Shown: positions 1 through 5,634, counted from the stretch's first letter. The stretch: 8,371 bases of DNA from an uncultured Collinsella sp. (GCA_900759435.1 CAAEVD010000035.1:1-8371), one strand, 5' to 3'. Notes: a model not told the origin generated them from the sequence alone. Program-made: numbers and translations.

Positions 1-512
1 ATGCCGGCGCCGACGATTACCTGACCAAGCCGTTTGCGATTGAGGAGCTGTTCGCACGGATCCGCGTGGCGCTGAAGCGCTCGGAGGCCGTGCGGGCGGC
101 TTCGGGCGTTGGCGACGTTGGGGCCGGGACGGGTATGGCGGGCGGCGCGGGCGGGAGCGGCGCTGCGATGCCCCCGGTCGGCGACTCGGCCCAGGCTTCC
201 GCCTCGCCCTCCCCCGCTACGCTCACCGTTGGCTCGGTCGTGCTCGACCCCGACCGCCGCGAAGTCACAGTCGGCGGCTCGCCCATCGCGCTCACGGCTC
301 GCGAGTTCGACGTCCTCGCCCTGCTTATGGAGCATGCCGAGACCGTGCTCACGCGCGAGCGCATCGCGCACGAAGCGCTGGGCTACGAATACGTGGGCGA
401 CACCAACAACGTCGACGTGCACATCGCGCACCTGCGTGCCAAGATCGAAGACGCCGGCGGCGCCCGAATCATCCAAACCGTGCGCGGGGTGGGCTATGTC
501 TGCCGTGCGTAA
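1..512 (+). CDS. Response regulator, OmpR/PhoB family (5' end cut by window)
   Basis: This is the DNA-binding half of a two-component response regulator, which switches transcription after phosphorylation by its partner kinase. The reading frame starts at base 3 and is already open at the window edge. It begins with the end of the receiver domain, including GADDYLTKPF, where the Lys-Pro pair is the conserved switch lysine and cis-proline. The phosphorylated aspartate lies outside the window. An unusually long Gly/Ala/Ser/Pro-rich linker of about 48 residues follows (roughly bases 75-218). A complete winged-helix Trans_reg_C domain comes next, with LTAREFDVLALLM, NNVDVHIAHLRAKI and the closing IQTVRGVGYV typical of OmpR/PhoB proteins. 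The stop is at 510-512, inside the start of the histidine kinase gene, so the pair is cotranscribed and probably translationally coupled. The ATGs at base 1 (wrong frame) and base 66 are not the true start. The regulated genes cannot be read from the sequence. Confidence 0.95.
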   Translation, partial: AGADDYLTKPFAIEELFARIRVALKRSEAVRAASGVGDVGAGTGMAGGAGGSGAAMPPVGDSAQASASPSPATLTVGSVVLDPDRREVTVGGSPIALTAREFDVLALLMEHAETVLTRERIAHEALGYEYVGDTNNVDVHIAHLRAKIEDAGGARIIQTVRGVGYVCRA

Positions 513-1791
513 CGCCGAGGCCAAGCGCGTCACATCCATCGCCCGCGCCATCAACTGGAGCTATATGTGGCGCCGCTTGATGAGCTACGTCTGGCTCGAT
601 CTGTTGCTGTTGGTTATTGCGGCGGCGATCCTCGTCTATGGATACAACCAGACGCTGCCCGACGGCGCGTTTACCGCAGGATGGATCCCCAGCGCCACCG
701 TTCGCGGCATGTCGCTGAAGCCCGCGCGCGGCTGGGACCTGACAACGCTCACTTATACCGTCGAGTTTGCGCGTACCACCAAGACTTTCCCCCTCGCACA
801 GGACCTCGTCACGTTATGGCCTCTCTACCTTGTCGTTGTGGGTTGGCAGGTCATCAGCGTACTCAACATGCTCGGCGGCGCCCGCCGCGTGCGCCGCACC
901 ATGGCGCCGCTCAACGATCTGGCCTTGCGCGTGGACGAGCTCGGCCGCATGCAGCTCTCCGGCGGCAAGATGGAAACGCTGGAGCAGGCCATCGTGCGCG
1001 CAAGCGTCGACTCACCAAGCGTCACCACCGGCGATGCCGACCTGGCAAGCATCGAGGTCGCACTCAACCGCCTGCTGCGCCAGATGCAAGAGGCCAAGCT
1101 GCAGCAGATGCGCTTTGTCAACGATGCAAGCCACGAGCTGCGCACGCCCATCGCGGTGATTCAGGGCTACGTAAACATGCTCGACCGCTGGGGCAAAGAC
1201 GACCCGGACGTACTGGCAGAGTCCATCGCCTCGCTCAAGGCCGAAAGCGAGCACATGCAGGAGCTCGTGGAGCAGCTGCTGTTTTTGGCGCGCGGCGATG
1301 CCGGACGCACGGTCCTGCGGCGTGCGGATACCAACCTGGCCGCACTGGTCGGCGAGGTATGCGAGGAATCGCAGATGATCGATGCCGCGCACACGTATCG
1401 GCTGGCATACGACGCCGCGCTTGTCAGCGACCCGCGCTGCGATGCGCCCGTCGACGTGGCGCTCGTGAAGCAAGCCCTGCGTGTGATCGTGCAAAACGCC
1501 GCCAAGTACTCGGATGCGGGAACGACCGTCACATTTGGCATAACGCCGGATGCGGGCGCGGGCACGATCGACATAAGTGTTGAGGACGAGGGCATCGGCA
1601 TGAACCAGGAATCCGCAGCTCACGCGTTTGAACGGTTCTACCGCGCCGACAACGCACGCGATGCCGGCGCGCAGGGCTCGGGTCTGGGGCTTGCCATTGC
1701 CAAGTGGATCGTCGATAGCCATGGCGGCGTCATCGGCGTGACCTCGGTCGAGGGCGTCGGCAGCCGCTTTACGATTCGCCTGCCGCGCTAG
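496..1791 (+). CDS. Sensor histidine kinase, two TM segments, HisKA/HATPase_c
   Basis: This is the membrane sensor kinase partner of the preceding regulator, 431 aa if it starts at ATG 496. That start overlaps the regulator by 17 bases and has a G-rich stretch just upstream; the open frame continues further 5' only as a shadow of the regulator gene. TM1 is at about residues 32-50, a short extracytoplasmic part at about 51-104, and TM2 at about 105-126. A linker of HAMP type but weak match runs to about 200. The HisKA domain has the phospho-accepting His213 in NDASHELRTP. The catalytic domain shows the N box (Asn334 in QNAAKYSD), the G1 box DEGIGM (Asp364) and the G2 box GSGLGLAI at about 394-401. 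All catalytic motifs are intact, so the protein should be active. With about 54 residues outside the membrane, the input domain is small and unrecognised, so the signal is unknown. Confidence 0.95.
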   Translation: MSAVRNAEAKRVTSIARAINWSYMWRRLMSYVWLDLLLLVIAAAILVYGYNQTLPDGAFTAGWIPSATVRGMSLKPARGWDLTTLTYTVEFARTTKTFPLAQDLVTLWPLYLVVVGWQVISVLNMLGGARRVRRTMAPLNDLALRVDELGRMQLSGGKMETLEQAIVRASVDSPSVTTGDADLASIEVALNRLLRQMQEAKLQQMRFVNDASHELRTPIAVIQGYVNMLDRWGKDDPDVLAESIASLKAESEHMQELVEQLLFLARGDAGRTVLRRADTNLAALVGEVCEESQMIDAAHTYRLAYDAALVSDPRCDAPVDVALVKQALRVIVQNAAKYSDAGTTVTFGITPDAGAGTIDISVEDEGIGMNQESAAHAFERFYRADNARDAGAQGSGLGLAIAKWIVDSHGGVIGVTSVEGVGSRFTIRLPR

Positions 1792-1810
1792 GAAGCCCCT
1801 CGGCATAAAT

Positions 1811-1844
1811 AAAGGGATAGGGCCACGCGGCCCTATCCCTTTTT
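1811..1844. terminator. Bidirectional rho-independent terminator between kinase and VOC genes
   Basis: The arms AAAGGGATAGGGCC (1811-1824) and GGCCCTATCCCTTT (1829-1842) are perfectly complementary over 14 bp around a 4-base loop. On the plus strand the stem runs into a T tract. On the minus strand the A-rich left side gives a weaker U-rich tail. It starts 20 bases after the kinase stop and ends 23 bases before the end of the convergent VOC gene, so it can terminate both units. Confidence 0.9.
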
Positions 1845-1866
1845 GCTAGCTATGGCAGCTTGTGCG

Positions 1867-2241
1867 CTACTCGCGGCACAGGTGCACGGCAAAGCCGGCG
1901 AACTCGCGCTTAAAGTACACGAGCTTGGTGCCGCCGTCGGGCAGCAGCACGCGCGACTCCTCATTGACCTCGAGCCCACGCTCGGCAAACCACTTCTCGG
2001 CCGCATCGATGTCGTTGACGGCAAAGCCAATGTGGCCCTTGGCGCCACGACCGTTCTGCTTCATGATCTCGACCAGCGAATCGTTAAAGTACGAAACCGG
2101 GGTCTCGATGACGGGCAGGCCCATCATCGTCGAGAACAGCTCCGCGATCTCCAAGGCATCTGCCGGGTCAGTGGCGTTAATGCCCACATGGGCAACGCGC
2201 ATGCCAAAGAGCTCGACCGGATTGGCGTTCTGCTCACTCAT
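1867..2241 (-). CDS. Small VOC-superfamily (glyoxalase-fold) protein
   Basis: This is a 124-aa protein of the vicinal oxygen chelate fold. Two beta-alpha-beta-beta-beta type modules can be read: AHVGINATDPADALEIAELF (about 17-36) and GHIGFAVNDIDAAEKWFAERGL (about 69-90), ending in FAGFAVHL. Candidate metal ligands are His18, Glu58, His70 and His120; this assignment is inferred by position. From memory of the family, the pattern resembles the VOC domain fused to the C-terminus of some Firmicutes KDPG aldolases (GHIA, then N-E-D/E, then GGFAVHL), more than classical glyoxalase I or fosfomycin-resistance proteins. The true substrate is unknown; a role in sugar-acid or sugar-phosphate metabolism is inference. 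It lies 11 bases downstream of the PTS IIB gene in the same direction, with only a weak ribosome binding site, which suggests one transcript and coupled translation. Confidence 0.85.
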   Translation of the reverse strand: MSEQNANPVELFGMRVAHVGINATDPADALEIAELFSTMMGLPVIETPVSYFNDSLVEIMKQNGRGAKGHIGFAVNDIDAAEKWFAERGLEVNEESRVLLPDGGTKLVYFKREFAGFAVHLCRE

Positions 2242-2252
2242 GCAGTCAGCGC

Positions 2253-2540
2253 CTACTGAGCCATGACGTCAAGAACGGCCTTCTCGGCAGCGACGCGGTT
2301 CATGCCGGTCATGAAGGGCACGCCGCTCACGTACGGGCAGGTAAGGCCCTCGGGGGCAACGGTGGTGGCGATCAGCAGGTCGGCGCCCTCGTCGCAAACG
2401 TCCTTGGCCTCGGAGATGGCGCACTGCACGATCTCGTACTTGTCGGCGTAACCGTTGGCGTCGAGCATGGTGGCGACCTTCTGGGCAACGAGCGTGGAAG
2501 TAGCAGCGCCAGCACCGCAAGCCAAAACGATCTTCTTCAT
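2253..2540 (-). CDS. PTS system IIB component, galactitol (GatB) type
   Basis: This is a 95-aa cytoplasmic phosphocarrier. In the family, IIB takes phosphate from IIA on a cysteine and passes it to the sugar carried through the membrane by IIC. The N-terminus KKIVLACGAGAATSTLVA holds the expected active-site loop with Cys8 followed by the phosphate-binding Gly/Ala/Thr/Ser residues. The pattern and the later VQC and PFMTGM stretches match E. coli GatB in order and length, so the galactitol family is favoured over the lactose or fructose IIB families. The start is supported by AAGGGAG about 9 bases upstream. No IIA or IIC gene is present: downstream is only the VOC gene and a terminator, and upstream is a divergent gene. 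It is therefore an orphan IIB that must work with subunits encoded elsewhere, or has a regulatory role. The sugar is not determined. Confidence 0.9.
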   Translation of the reverse strand: MKKIVLACGAGAATSTLVAQKVATMLDANGYADKYEIVQCAISEAKDVCDEGADLLIATTVAPEGLTCPYVSGVPFMTGMNRVAAEKAVLDVMAQ

Positions 2541-2638
2541 AGGTAATGTCTCCCTTCGTGGTTTACTTTAGGTAAGTGTACCGCAGCGAGCGATGGCACT
2601 CAGCCTCGATGAGCTTTTATGCCAGTTTGCTTGCGCGC

Positions 2639-2648
2639 TGCGTATAAT
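2639..2648 (+). promoter_or_regulatory. Probable promoter -10 of the hypothetical gene
   Basis: A perfect TATAAT lies at 2643-2648, 55 bases before the ATG at 2704. A TG sits at 2639-2640, one base off the ideal extended -10 position. No good -35 is found at 16-18 bp spacing. The predicted leader contains a small hairpin (CGCTC 2672-2676, GAGCG 2684-2688) shortly before the AAGGA ribosome binding site. Confidence 0.45.
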
Positions 2649-2703
2649 ACATCTAGTACGTGTTGTCATACCGCTCGCTTTATGAGCGACTAAGGACCCT
2701 AAT

Positions 2704-3327
2704 ATGCCCGATTCCCGCACACTCTGGACCACCGTCGTTATCATCTGTATCGCCGTGTCGGTGTTCTTTAGCGTCAAAAAACGCACCACGTTTAAGCGCC
2801 TGCAACAGCTTATGGCTGCCAAGCAGTGGGACGAGTTCGATCGTTTGCTCGATGGCAAACTCACCAGCATGCTGTACCCGCGCTATAACCGCGACTACCT
2901 GCGCCTGAACTCCTATCTGCTGCGCGAGGACCACAAGCGCGCCGACGAGATGTTCGATTTGCTGCTGGGACTCAATCTGCCCAAGATGCAGCGCGTCGAC
3001 CTGGTGATTAAGGCCTTTAACTACTACGTTGGCCAGGAGGACCGCAAAAAGTCCAAGGAGCTGCTGCACGAGATCAAAGGCTTTGAGGGCGGCCAGGCCG
3101 AGGCAGTCGCACACGAATGCCAACTGATGTACGACACGATGATCCTCAAGCGCCACAACGACATTCCCGAGCTGGAGCGCATGCTCAAGGAGGCCGGTGA
3201 CGACAAGGTCAAGAGCTGCCGCTTGGAGTATCTGTTGGCTCTGCAGTACAAGAACAAGGGCGACGAAGCCAAGTTCCAGGAGTTCCTGGAGAAGTCGGGG
3301 CAACACTCGATGGCCGTCAACGCGTAA
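2704..3327 (+). CDS. Hypothetical membrane-anchored, helical TPR-like protein
   Basis: I do not recognise a named family for this 207-aa protein. Residues about 8-23 form one hydrophobic segment followed by KKRTTFKR, which fits an N-terminal membrane anchor with the rest in the cytoplasm by the positive-inside rule. The remainder is almost entirely predicted helix, rich in charged residues, with repeated motifs of about 34-40 residues: LMAAKQWDEFDRLLDGKL, LLREDHKRADEMFDLLLGL, LEYLLALQYKNKGDEAKFQEFL. These look like degenerate tetratricopeptide-type repeats, suggesting a protein-protein scaffold; this is inference. The start at ATG 2704 is supported by AAGGA a few bases upstream and by the TATAAT at 2643. 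It is divergent from the PTS IIB gene and ends 31 bases before tRNA-Leu, with no clear terminator between, so read-through into the tRNA is possible. It is probably a real gene given its promoter, RBS and coherent helical protein. Confidence 0.8.
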   Translation: MPDSRTLWTTVVIICIAVSVFFSVKKRTTFKRLQQLMAAKQWDEFDRLLDGKLTSMLYPRYNRDYLRLNSYLLREDHKRADEMFDLLLGLNLPKMQRVDLVIKAFNYYVGQEDRKKSKELLHEIKGFEGGQAEAVAHECQLMYDTMILKRHNDIPELERMLKEAGDDKVKSCRLEYLLALQYKNKGDEAKFQEFLEKSGQHSMAVNA

Positions 3328-3338
3328 CGGACGGCTTG

Positions 3339-3347
3339 TGCTAGACT
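3339..3347 (+). promoter_or_regulatory. Possible extended -10 promoter for tRNA-Leu
   Basis: TGCTAGACT at 3339-3347 fits an extended -10 (TG, one base, TAGACT) and would start transcription about 5 bases before the tRNA 5' end. There is no good -35. The motif sits in small overlapping inverted repeats (CTAGA/TCTAG and AGACT/AGTCT), so it may instead be structural. Confidence 0.35.
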
Positions 3348-3358
3348 TCTAGTCTCAC

Positions 3359-3443
3359 GGGGGCGTGGCGGAATTGGCATACGCAGGAGACTTAAAATCT
3401 CTCGCCGCAAGGATTGTGGGTTCGAGTCCCACCGCCCCTACCA
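3359..3443 (+). tRNA. tRNA-Leu (anticodon UAA)
   Basis: An 85-base class II tRNA folds cleanly. The acceptor arms are GGGGGCG (3359-3365) and CGCCCCT (3433-3439), with a G-U first pair, discriminator A3440 and encoded CCA 3441-3443. The D arm has GCG/CGC around a loop containing GG. The anticodon stem is GGAGA/TCTCT with loop CTTAAAA, placing anticodon TAA at 3393-3395, which reads the leucine codon UUA. The extra arm is 13 bases (3403-3415) with a GCAA loop. The T arm GTGGG TTCGAGT CCCAC is perfect. UUA is a rare codon in DNA this GC-rich, so this would be a low-demand tRNA. Confidence 0.95.
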
Positions 3444-3517
3444 TGTGATTGCTTGCGAGCCCGTGTTCCCCAGGGATGTGGGCTCGCTTCTTTTAGATGC
3501 CGGTGGGACTCGAACCC
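3418..3517. repeat. 17-bp inverted copy of the tRNA T-arm around the terminator
   Basis: GGGTTCGAGTCCCACCG inside the tRNA (3418-3434) is the exact reverse complement of 3501-3517. The two copies bracket the terminator. A read-through RNA could pair the T-arm with this downstream copy instead of folding it into the tRNA. Confidence 0.85.
3455..3494 (+). terminator. Rho-independent terminator of tRNA-Leu
   Basis: The arms GCGAGCCC (3455-3462) and GGGCTCGC (3480-3487) pair perfectly, with an inner CCCC/GGG that can extend the stem, followed by TTCTTTT (3488-3494). It starts 11 bases after the tRNA CCA. Confidence 0.88.
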
Positions 3518-3631
3518 GCGAGGGGGCGAGCGTTAAGCGGACGCGCAGCGTCCGTAGCGAGCCGGCGAGGGCGCCGACAGGCGGCCGAAGCCGGTGCGTA
3601 TTTGCGCAGCAAATACGCAGACGTCCCACCG
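3501..3631. repeat. Hairpin-rich insert flanked by 9-bp inverted repeats
   Basis: CGGTGGGAC (3501-3509) and GTCCCACCG (3623-3631) are perfect inverted repeats about 113 bases apart. Between them are two perfect stem-loops with the same 3-base loop GCA: CGGACGC/GCGTCCG (3538-3554) and GCGTATTTGC/GCAAATACGC (3596-3618), plus a GC-rich stretch of GCCGG/GGCGCC-type short palindromes. It has no credible coding potential. It resembles REP or small MITE-like palindromic elements, but I cannot count other copies from one window. Confidence 0.7.
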
Positions 3632-3651
3632 CCCCTACCACGTATTGTTTA

Positions 3652-3690
3652 CGAGCCCGTGTCCCCAAGGGATGCGGGCTCGCTTCTTTT
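3652..3690 (+). terminator. Second, duplicated terminator hairpin
   Basis: CGAGCCCG (3652-3659) pairs perfectly with CGGGCTCG (3675-3682) and is followed by TTCTTTT (3684-3690). It is the diverged duplicate of the tRNA terminator. Where it differs at the stem (CCCG/CGGG here, GCGAG at the base of the first), both sides still pair, which suggests structure is kept. Transcription from the tRNA would meet it only after passing the first. Confidence 0.75.
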
Positions 3691-3707
3691 GGACGCCGGT
3701 GGGGCTC

Positions 3708-3778
3708 TAAGTTGCGGTGGGATAGTTCCTGTTTTGGCAGCTTACCAGACCATTTAGGAACTATTCCACCGCAACTTA
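3708..3778. repeat. Near-perfect palindrome with 23-bp arms downstream of ppx
   Basis: The arms at 3708-3730 and 3756-3778 are complementary at 22 of 23 positions; the one mismatch is a G-U wobble when read as plus-strand RNA. The loop is 25 bases. It begins 12 bases after the ppx stop on the minus strand and has no T tract on either side, so it is not a standard terminator. It could stall transcription or protect mRNA 3' ends of ppx, or be a dispersed palindromic element; the arms are more AT-balanced than the flanking GC-rich insert. Confidence 0.85.
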
Positions 3779-3789
3779 TGGGGGAATGG

Positions 3790-4791
3790 TTACAGGGTGC
3801 TGAGACTGGGAGTCCAGGCGATGGTGGGGGTCGCGCCGTCGAGAACCTCGTTGATGGTGGCGGCCATGCCGGCAAGCAGGCTGTTCTCGCTTACGGTGAG
3901 CGTGTCGTAGCCGCCGGCTCGCATGAGCTCGCGAATCACCACGGCACCTGCCAAGATCACGCCCGCGCGCTTGGGCTGCACGCCCGGTAACGCGGCAATG
4001 CCCGCAGCATCCAGCGCGGACATGCGCTCGATAGCGGCCGAAACCTGCTCCAGCGAAAGCTCGCGCAGGTGCACAAAGCTCGAATCATACGGTTCCAGTT
4101 CGTGGACGAGTGCCACGAGCGTAGTGACGGTACCACCCACCGCCACCAGGCGCTCGGCGCGCTCAAAGTCGACAGGCAGGCTCTCAAAGTAGCCCGCAAA
4201 CTGCTCGTTTGCCCAGCCGGCAGCAGCCGCAAGCTCGTCCGTTGACGGCGGCAGCGCCGAGAAAAACCGCTCGGTCACGCGGCGGCAACCGATATCCAGC
4301 GAGCGCGTTCCCTCCAGAGCGAAGATGCCGCGCTCCGGTGCATAGACGCCCGTCGCGAGCTCCGTGGATCCGCCGCCCGAATCGGCAACGATGATGCGTT
4401 CGCCCGCAAAGTCGTGTGCCACGCCAAAAAACGTCAGGCGCGCCTCGACCTCGCCCGGAATCACCTGCGGCTCGAGCCCCAGCTCGCGCAGGCCGTCCAG
4501 CAGTAGCGCGGCATTGGACGCATCACGCGCGGCACTCGTGCACGTGGTGCAGATGCACGCGGCCCCAAAGGCACGGGCCTCGTCCACAAACATTCGGCAC
4601 GCAGCGAGCACGCGCTCAACGGCCGCCTCGCAAAAGCGCCCCGTCGCATCCACGCCCTCGCCCAAGTCGGTAATCTCGGTATGCTTGGACGATTCCACGA
4701 TCGCCCCGCCCTCGACCTGGGCCAACACTAGGCGCGACGACACCGTTCCCAGGTCGATCGCCGCCACCTTATATCGTTTGCAATCTGCCAT
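3790..4791 (-). CDS. ppx: Ppx/GppA family phosphatase (exopolyphosphatase or pppGpp phosphatase)
   Basis: This 333-aa cytoplasmic enzyme belongs to the ASKHA fold. The family removes terminal phosphates from polyphosphate or converts pppGpp to ppGpp. Motifs appear in the expected order: phosphate-1 loop AAIDLGTVSSRLVLAQV (about 10-26, Asp13), TSAARDASN (85-93), IPGEVEARLTFFGV (111-124) with the catalytic-region glutamates, phosphate-2 loop DSGGGSTEL (137-145), VAVGGTVTTL (216-225), LPGVQPKRAGVILAG (268-282) and a C-terminal VSENSLLAGM. The length matches the short actinobacterial two-domain Ppx proteins rather than the roughly 500-aa E. coli enzymes. The start at 4791 has GGAGGGGAG upstream. 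It follows divIC by 20 bases in the same direction, as in many actinobacteria, so the two are probably cotranscribed. The last ten residues are not family-like. Polyphosphate and pppGpp activity cannot be told apart from sequence alone. Confidence 0.93.
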   Translation of the reverse strand: MADCKRYKVAAIDLGTVSSRLVLAQVEGGAIVESSKHTEITDLGEGVDATGRFCEAAVERVLAACRMFVDEARAFGAACICTTCTSAARDASNAALLLDGLRELGLEPQVIPGEVEARLTFFGVAHDFAGERIIVADSGGGSTELATGVYAPERGIFALEGTRSLDIGCRRVTERFFSALPPSTDELAAAAGWANEQFAGYFESLPVDFERAERLVAVGGTVTTLVALVHELEPYDSSFVHLRELSLEQVSAAIERMSALDAAGIAALPGVQPKRAGVILAGAVVIRELMRAGGYDTLTVSENSLLAGMAATINEVLDGATPTIAWTPSLSTL

Positions 4792-4811
4792 TGCGGGCTC
4801 CCCTCCGGGCG

Positions 4812-5582
4812 CTATTTGCCGTTGGACACGACCGTCTGGCCCTCGACACCGTTAAACCCAAACAGTATGTCGAGCGCCTGGATGTACCACGGCGCGTCCT
4901 TGCCGACCTCTTCGATCTCTTTGACGACTTCGCTGGCCTTCTTGGCGTTCGAAGACTTTTTGCTCGACGACGCGTCCGAATCGTCGTCCAGGCCTAGCAC
5001 GTCAATCTTGGTCTCGCCGGGCATCACCAGGCCCAGGTCCTCGGTCGCCGCGTCTTTAATGCCCTCCTCCGAGAGCAGTTTGTCGACGCTTTTCTGCAGC
5101 TCGTCGTTGTACTGCTGGCGGATCTCTACTTGCTTGGCCAAAATATCGTTCGAGCGTTTGGCGACGTAGAGGTCGCGCACGGGAAAGTACAGGCTCACGA
5201 GTACCAGAACGACGACAATGCCAATAAACAGCCCGCGCTGGGGTCCATGGGTAAAGTCGTAGATCGCCTTGACCACCGCGTTGTCGTTGGCGTAGTGCAT
5301 GAAGTCCGAGCCCGAAAGACGGTTCGAGGGCCTGGTCGACTTTTCGTGTGTTTGAGCCGAGGGGCGCTGCGTACGCGAAGCATGCGTCGGGCGCGCCGAA
5401 CGTGACGGGCAGTCCGTCGGCATATTCATTTGAGCACGGGGGTGTGAGGCACTTGTCGGACGCTGTGCGCGTCGATCGGCGCCGGCGTAGTCGGACCCGC
5501 CGAGCTGCACGGTAGGTGCGAGGCGAGACGACGGCTCGCGCGAACCGGCGGAATAATACCTGTTGTCGTAAATCTGATCCAT
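4812..5582 (-). CDS. divIC: DivIC/FtsB-type septum formation initiator
   Basis: This is a bitopic division protein, 256 aa if it starts at 5582. In the family it joins the FtsQ/DivIB-FtsL complex that activates septal wall synthesis. Order: a cytoplasmic N-terminal region of about 115 residues rich in Ser, Arg, Pro and Gln; one TM segment at about 117-134; an extracytoplasmic coiled coil at about 143-175 (NDILAKQVEIRQQYNDELQKSVDKLLSEE); the family ending EDLGLVMPGE (181-190); then an added Ser/Asp/Lys-rich tail and PWYIQALDILFGFNG. Classical DivIC/FtsB is about 100-130 aa, so both ends are extended, as is common in actinobacteria. The frame stays open up to 5723, but the M at 5582 has AAGG five bases upstream and follows a promoter and the enolase terminator. 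Later starts at residues 52, 54 or 95 cannot be excluded. It lies between eno and ppx. Confidence 0.87.
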   Translation of the reverse strand: MDQIYDNRYYSAGSREPSSRLAPTVQLGGSDYAGADRRAQRPTSASHPRAQMNMPTDCPSRSARPTHASRTQRPSAQTHEKSTRPSNRLSGSDFMHYANDNAVVKAIYDFTHGPQRGLFIGIVVVLVLVSLYFPVRDLYVAKRSNDILAKQVEIRQQYNDELQKSVDKLLSEEGIKDAATEDLGLVMPGETKIDVLGLDDDSDASSSKKSSNAKKASEVVKEIEEVGKDAPWYIQALDILFGFNGVEGQTVVSNGK

Positions 5583-5625
5583 GTGCGCCTTGTGCGGTTG
5601 AGGTTTGTTTGCGCTAAGTCTTTTA

Positions 5626-5634
5626 GTTATAGCA
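5626..5634 (-). promoter_or_regulatory. Extended -10 promoter for divIC-ppx
   Basis: On the minus strand the bases read TGCTATAAC, an extended -10, 43 bases before the divIC ATG and just downstream of the enolase terminator. No clear -35, which extended -10 promoters need less. This placement supports a separate divIC-ppx transcript. Confidence 0.5.

Larger units (their letters stand above)
3426..3702 (+). repeat. Diverged direct repeat of tRNA 3' end plus terminator
   Basis: GTCCCACCGCCCCTACCA occurs at 3426-3443 (end of the tRNA) and identically at 3623-3640, 197 bases apart. The similarity continues through the spacer, the terminator hairpin, TTCTTTT and the following GCCGGTGGG, to about 3702, at roughly 85% identity by eye with one gap. 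The second copy has no tRNA body in front of it, so it is a broken or partial duplicate of the tRNA-Leu locus. Confidence 0.85.

Noticed and set aside
109..495. Upstream extension of the kinase frame to base 109
   Set aside because: The translation there is a frame-shifted version of the response regulator, rich in Arg, Ser and Pro. ATG 496 is the natural overlapping start.
1012..1806. 264-codon minus-strand open frame opposite the kinase
   Set aside because: It covers the HisKA and ATPase domains in antisense and starts close to the terminator. No independent evidence.
2680..3306. 208-codon minus-strand open frame opposite the hypothetical gene
   Set aside because: A leucine/valine/glutamine-rich shadow of the plus-strand gene, which has a promoter, an RBS and a better protein. 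The frame also covers that gene's leader.
3596..3618. Hairpin considered as a CRISPR repeat or riboswitch element
   Set aside because: Only one copy, no regularly spaced repeats, no cas genes and no aptamer-like conserved core.
3623..3640. Second tRNA gene ending at 3640
   Set aside because: Only the T-stem 3' half, acceptor 3' strand and CCA are present. The upstream bases form a different hairpin and no anticodon arm can be drawn.
3445..3990. Plus-strand open frame of 181 codons crossing the repeat region
   Set aside because: It runs through the terminators, the hairpin insert, the palindrome and into antisense ppx. No RBS and the protein has no coherent composition. Such frames arise easily in repeats of this GC content.
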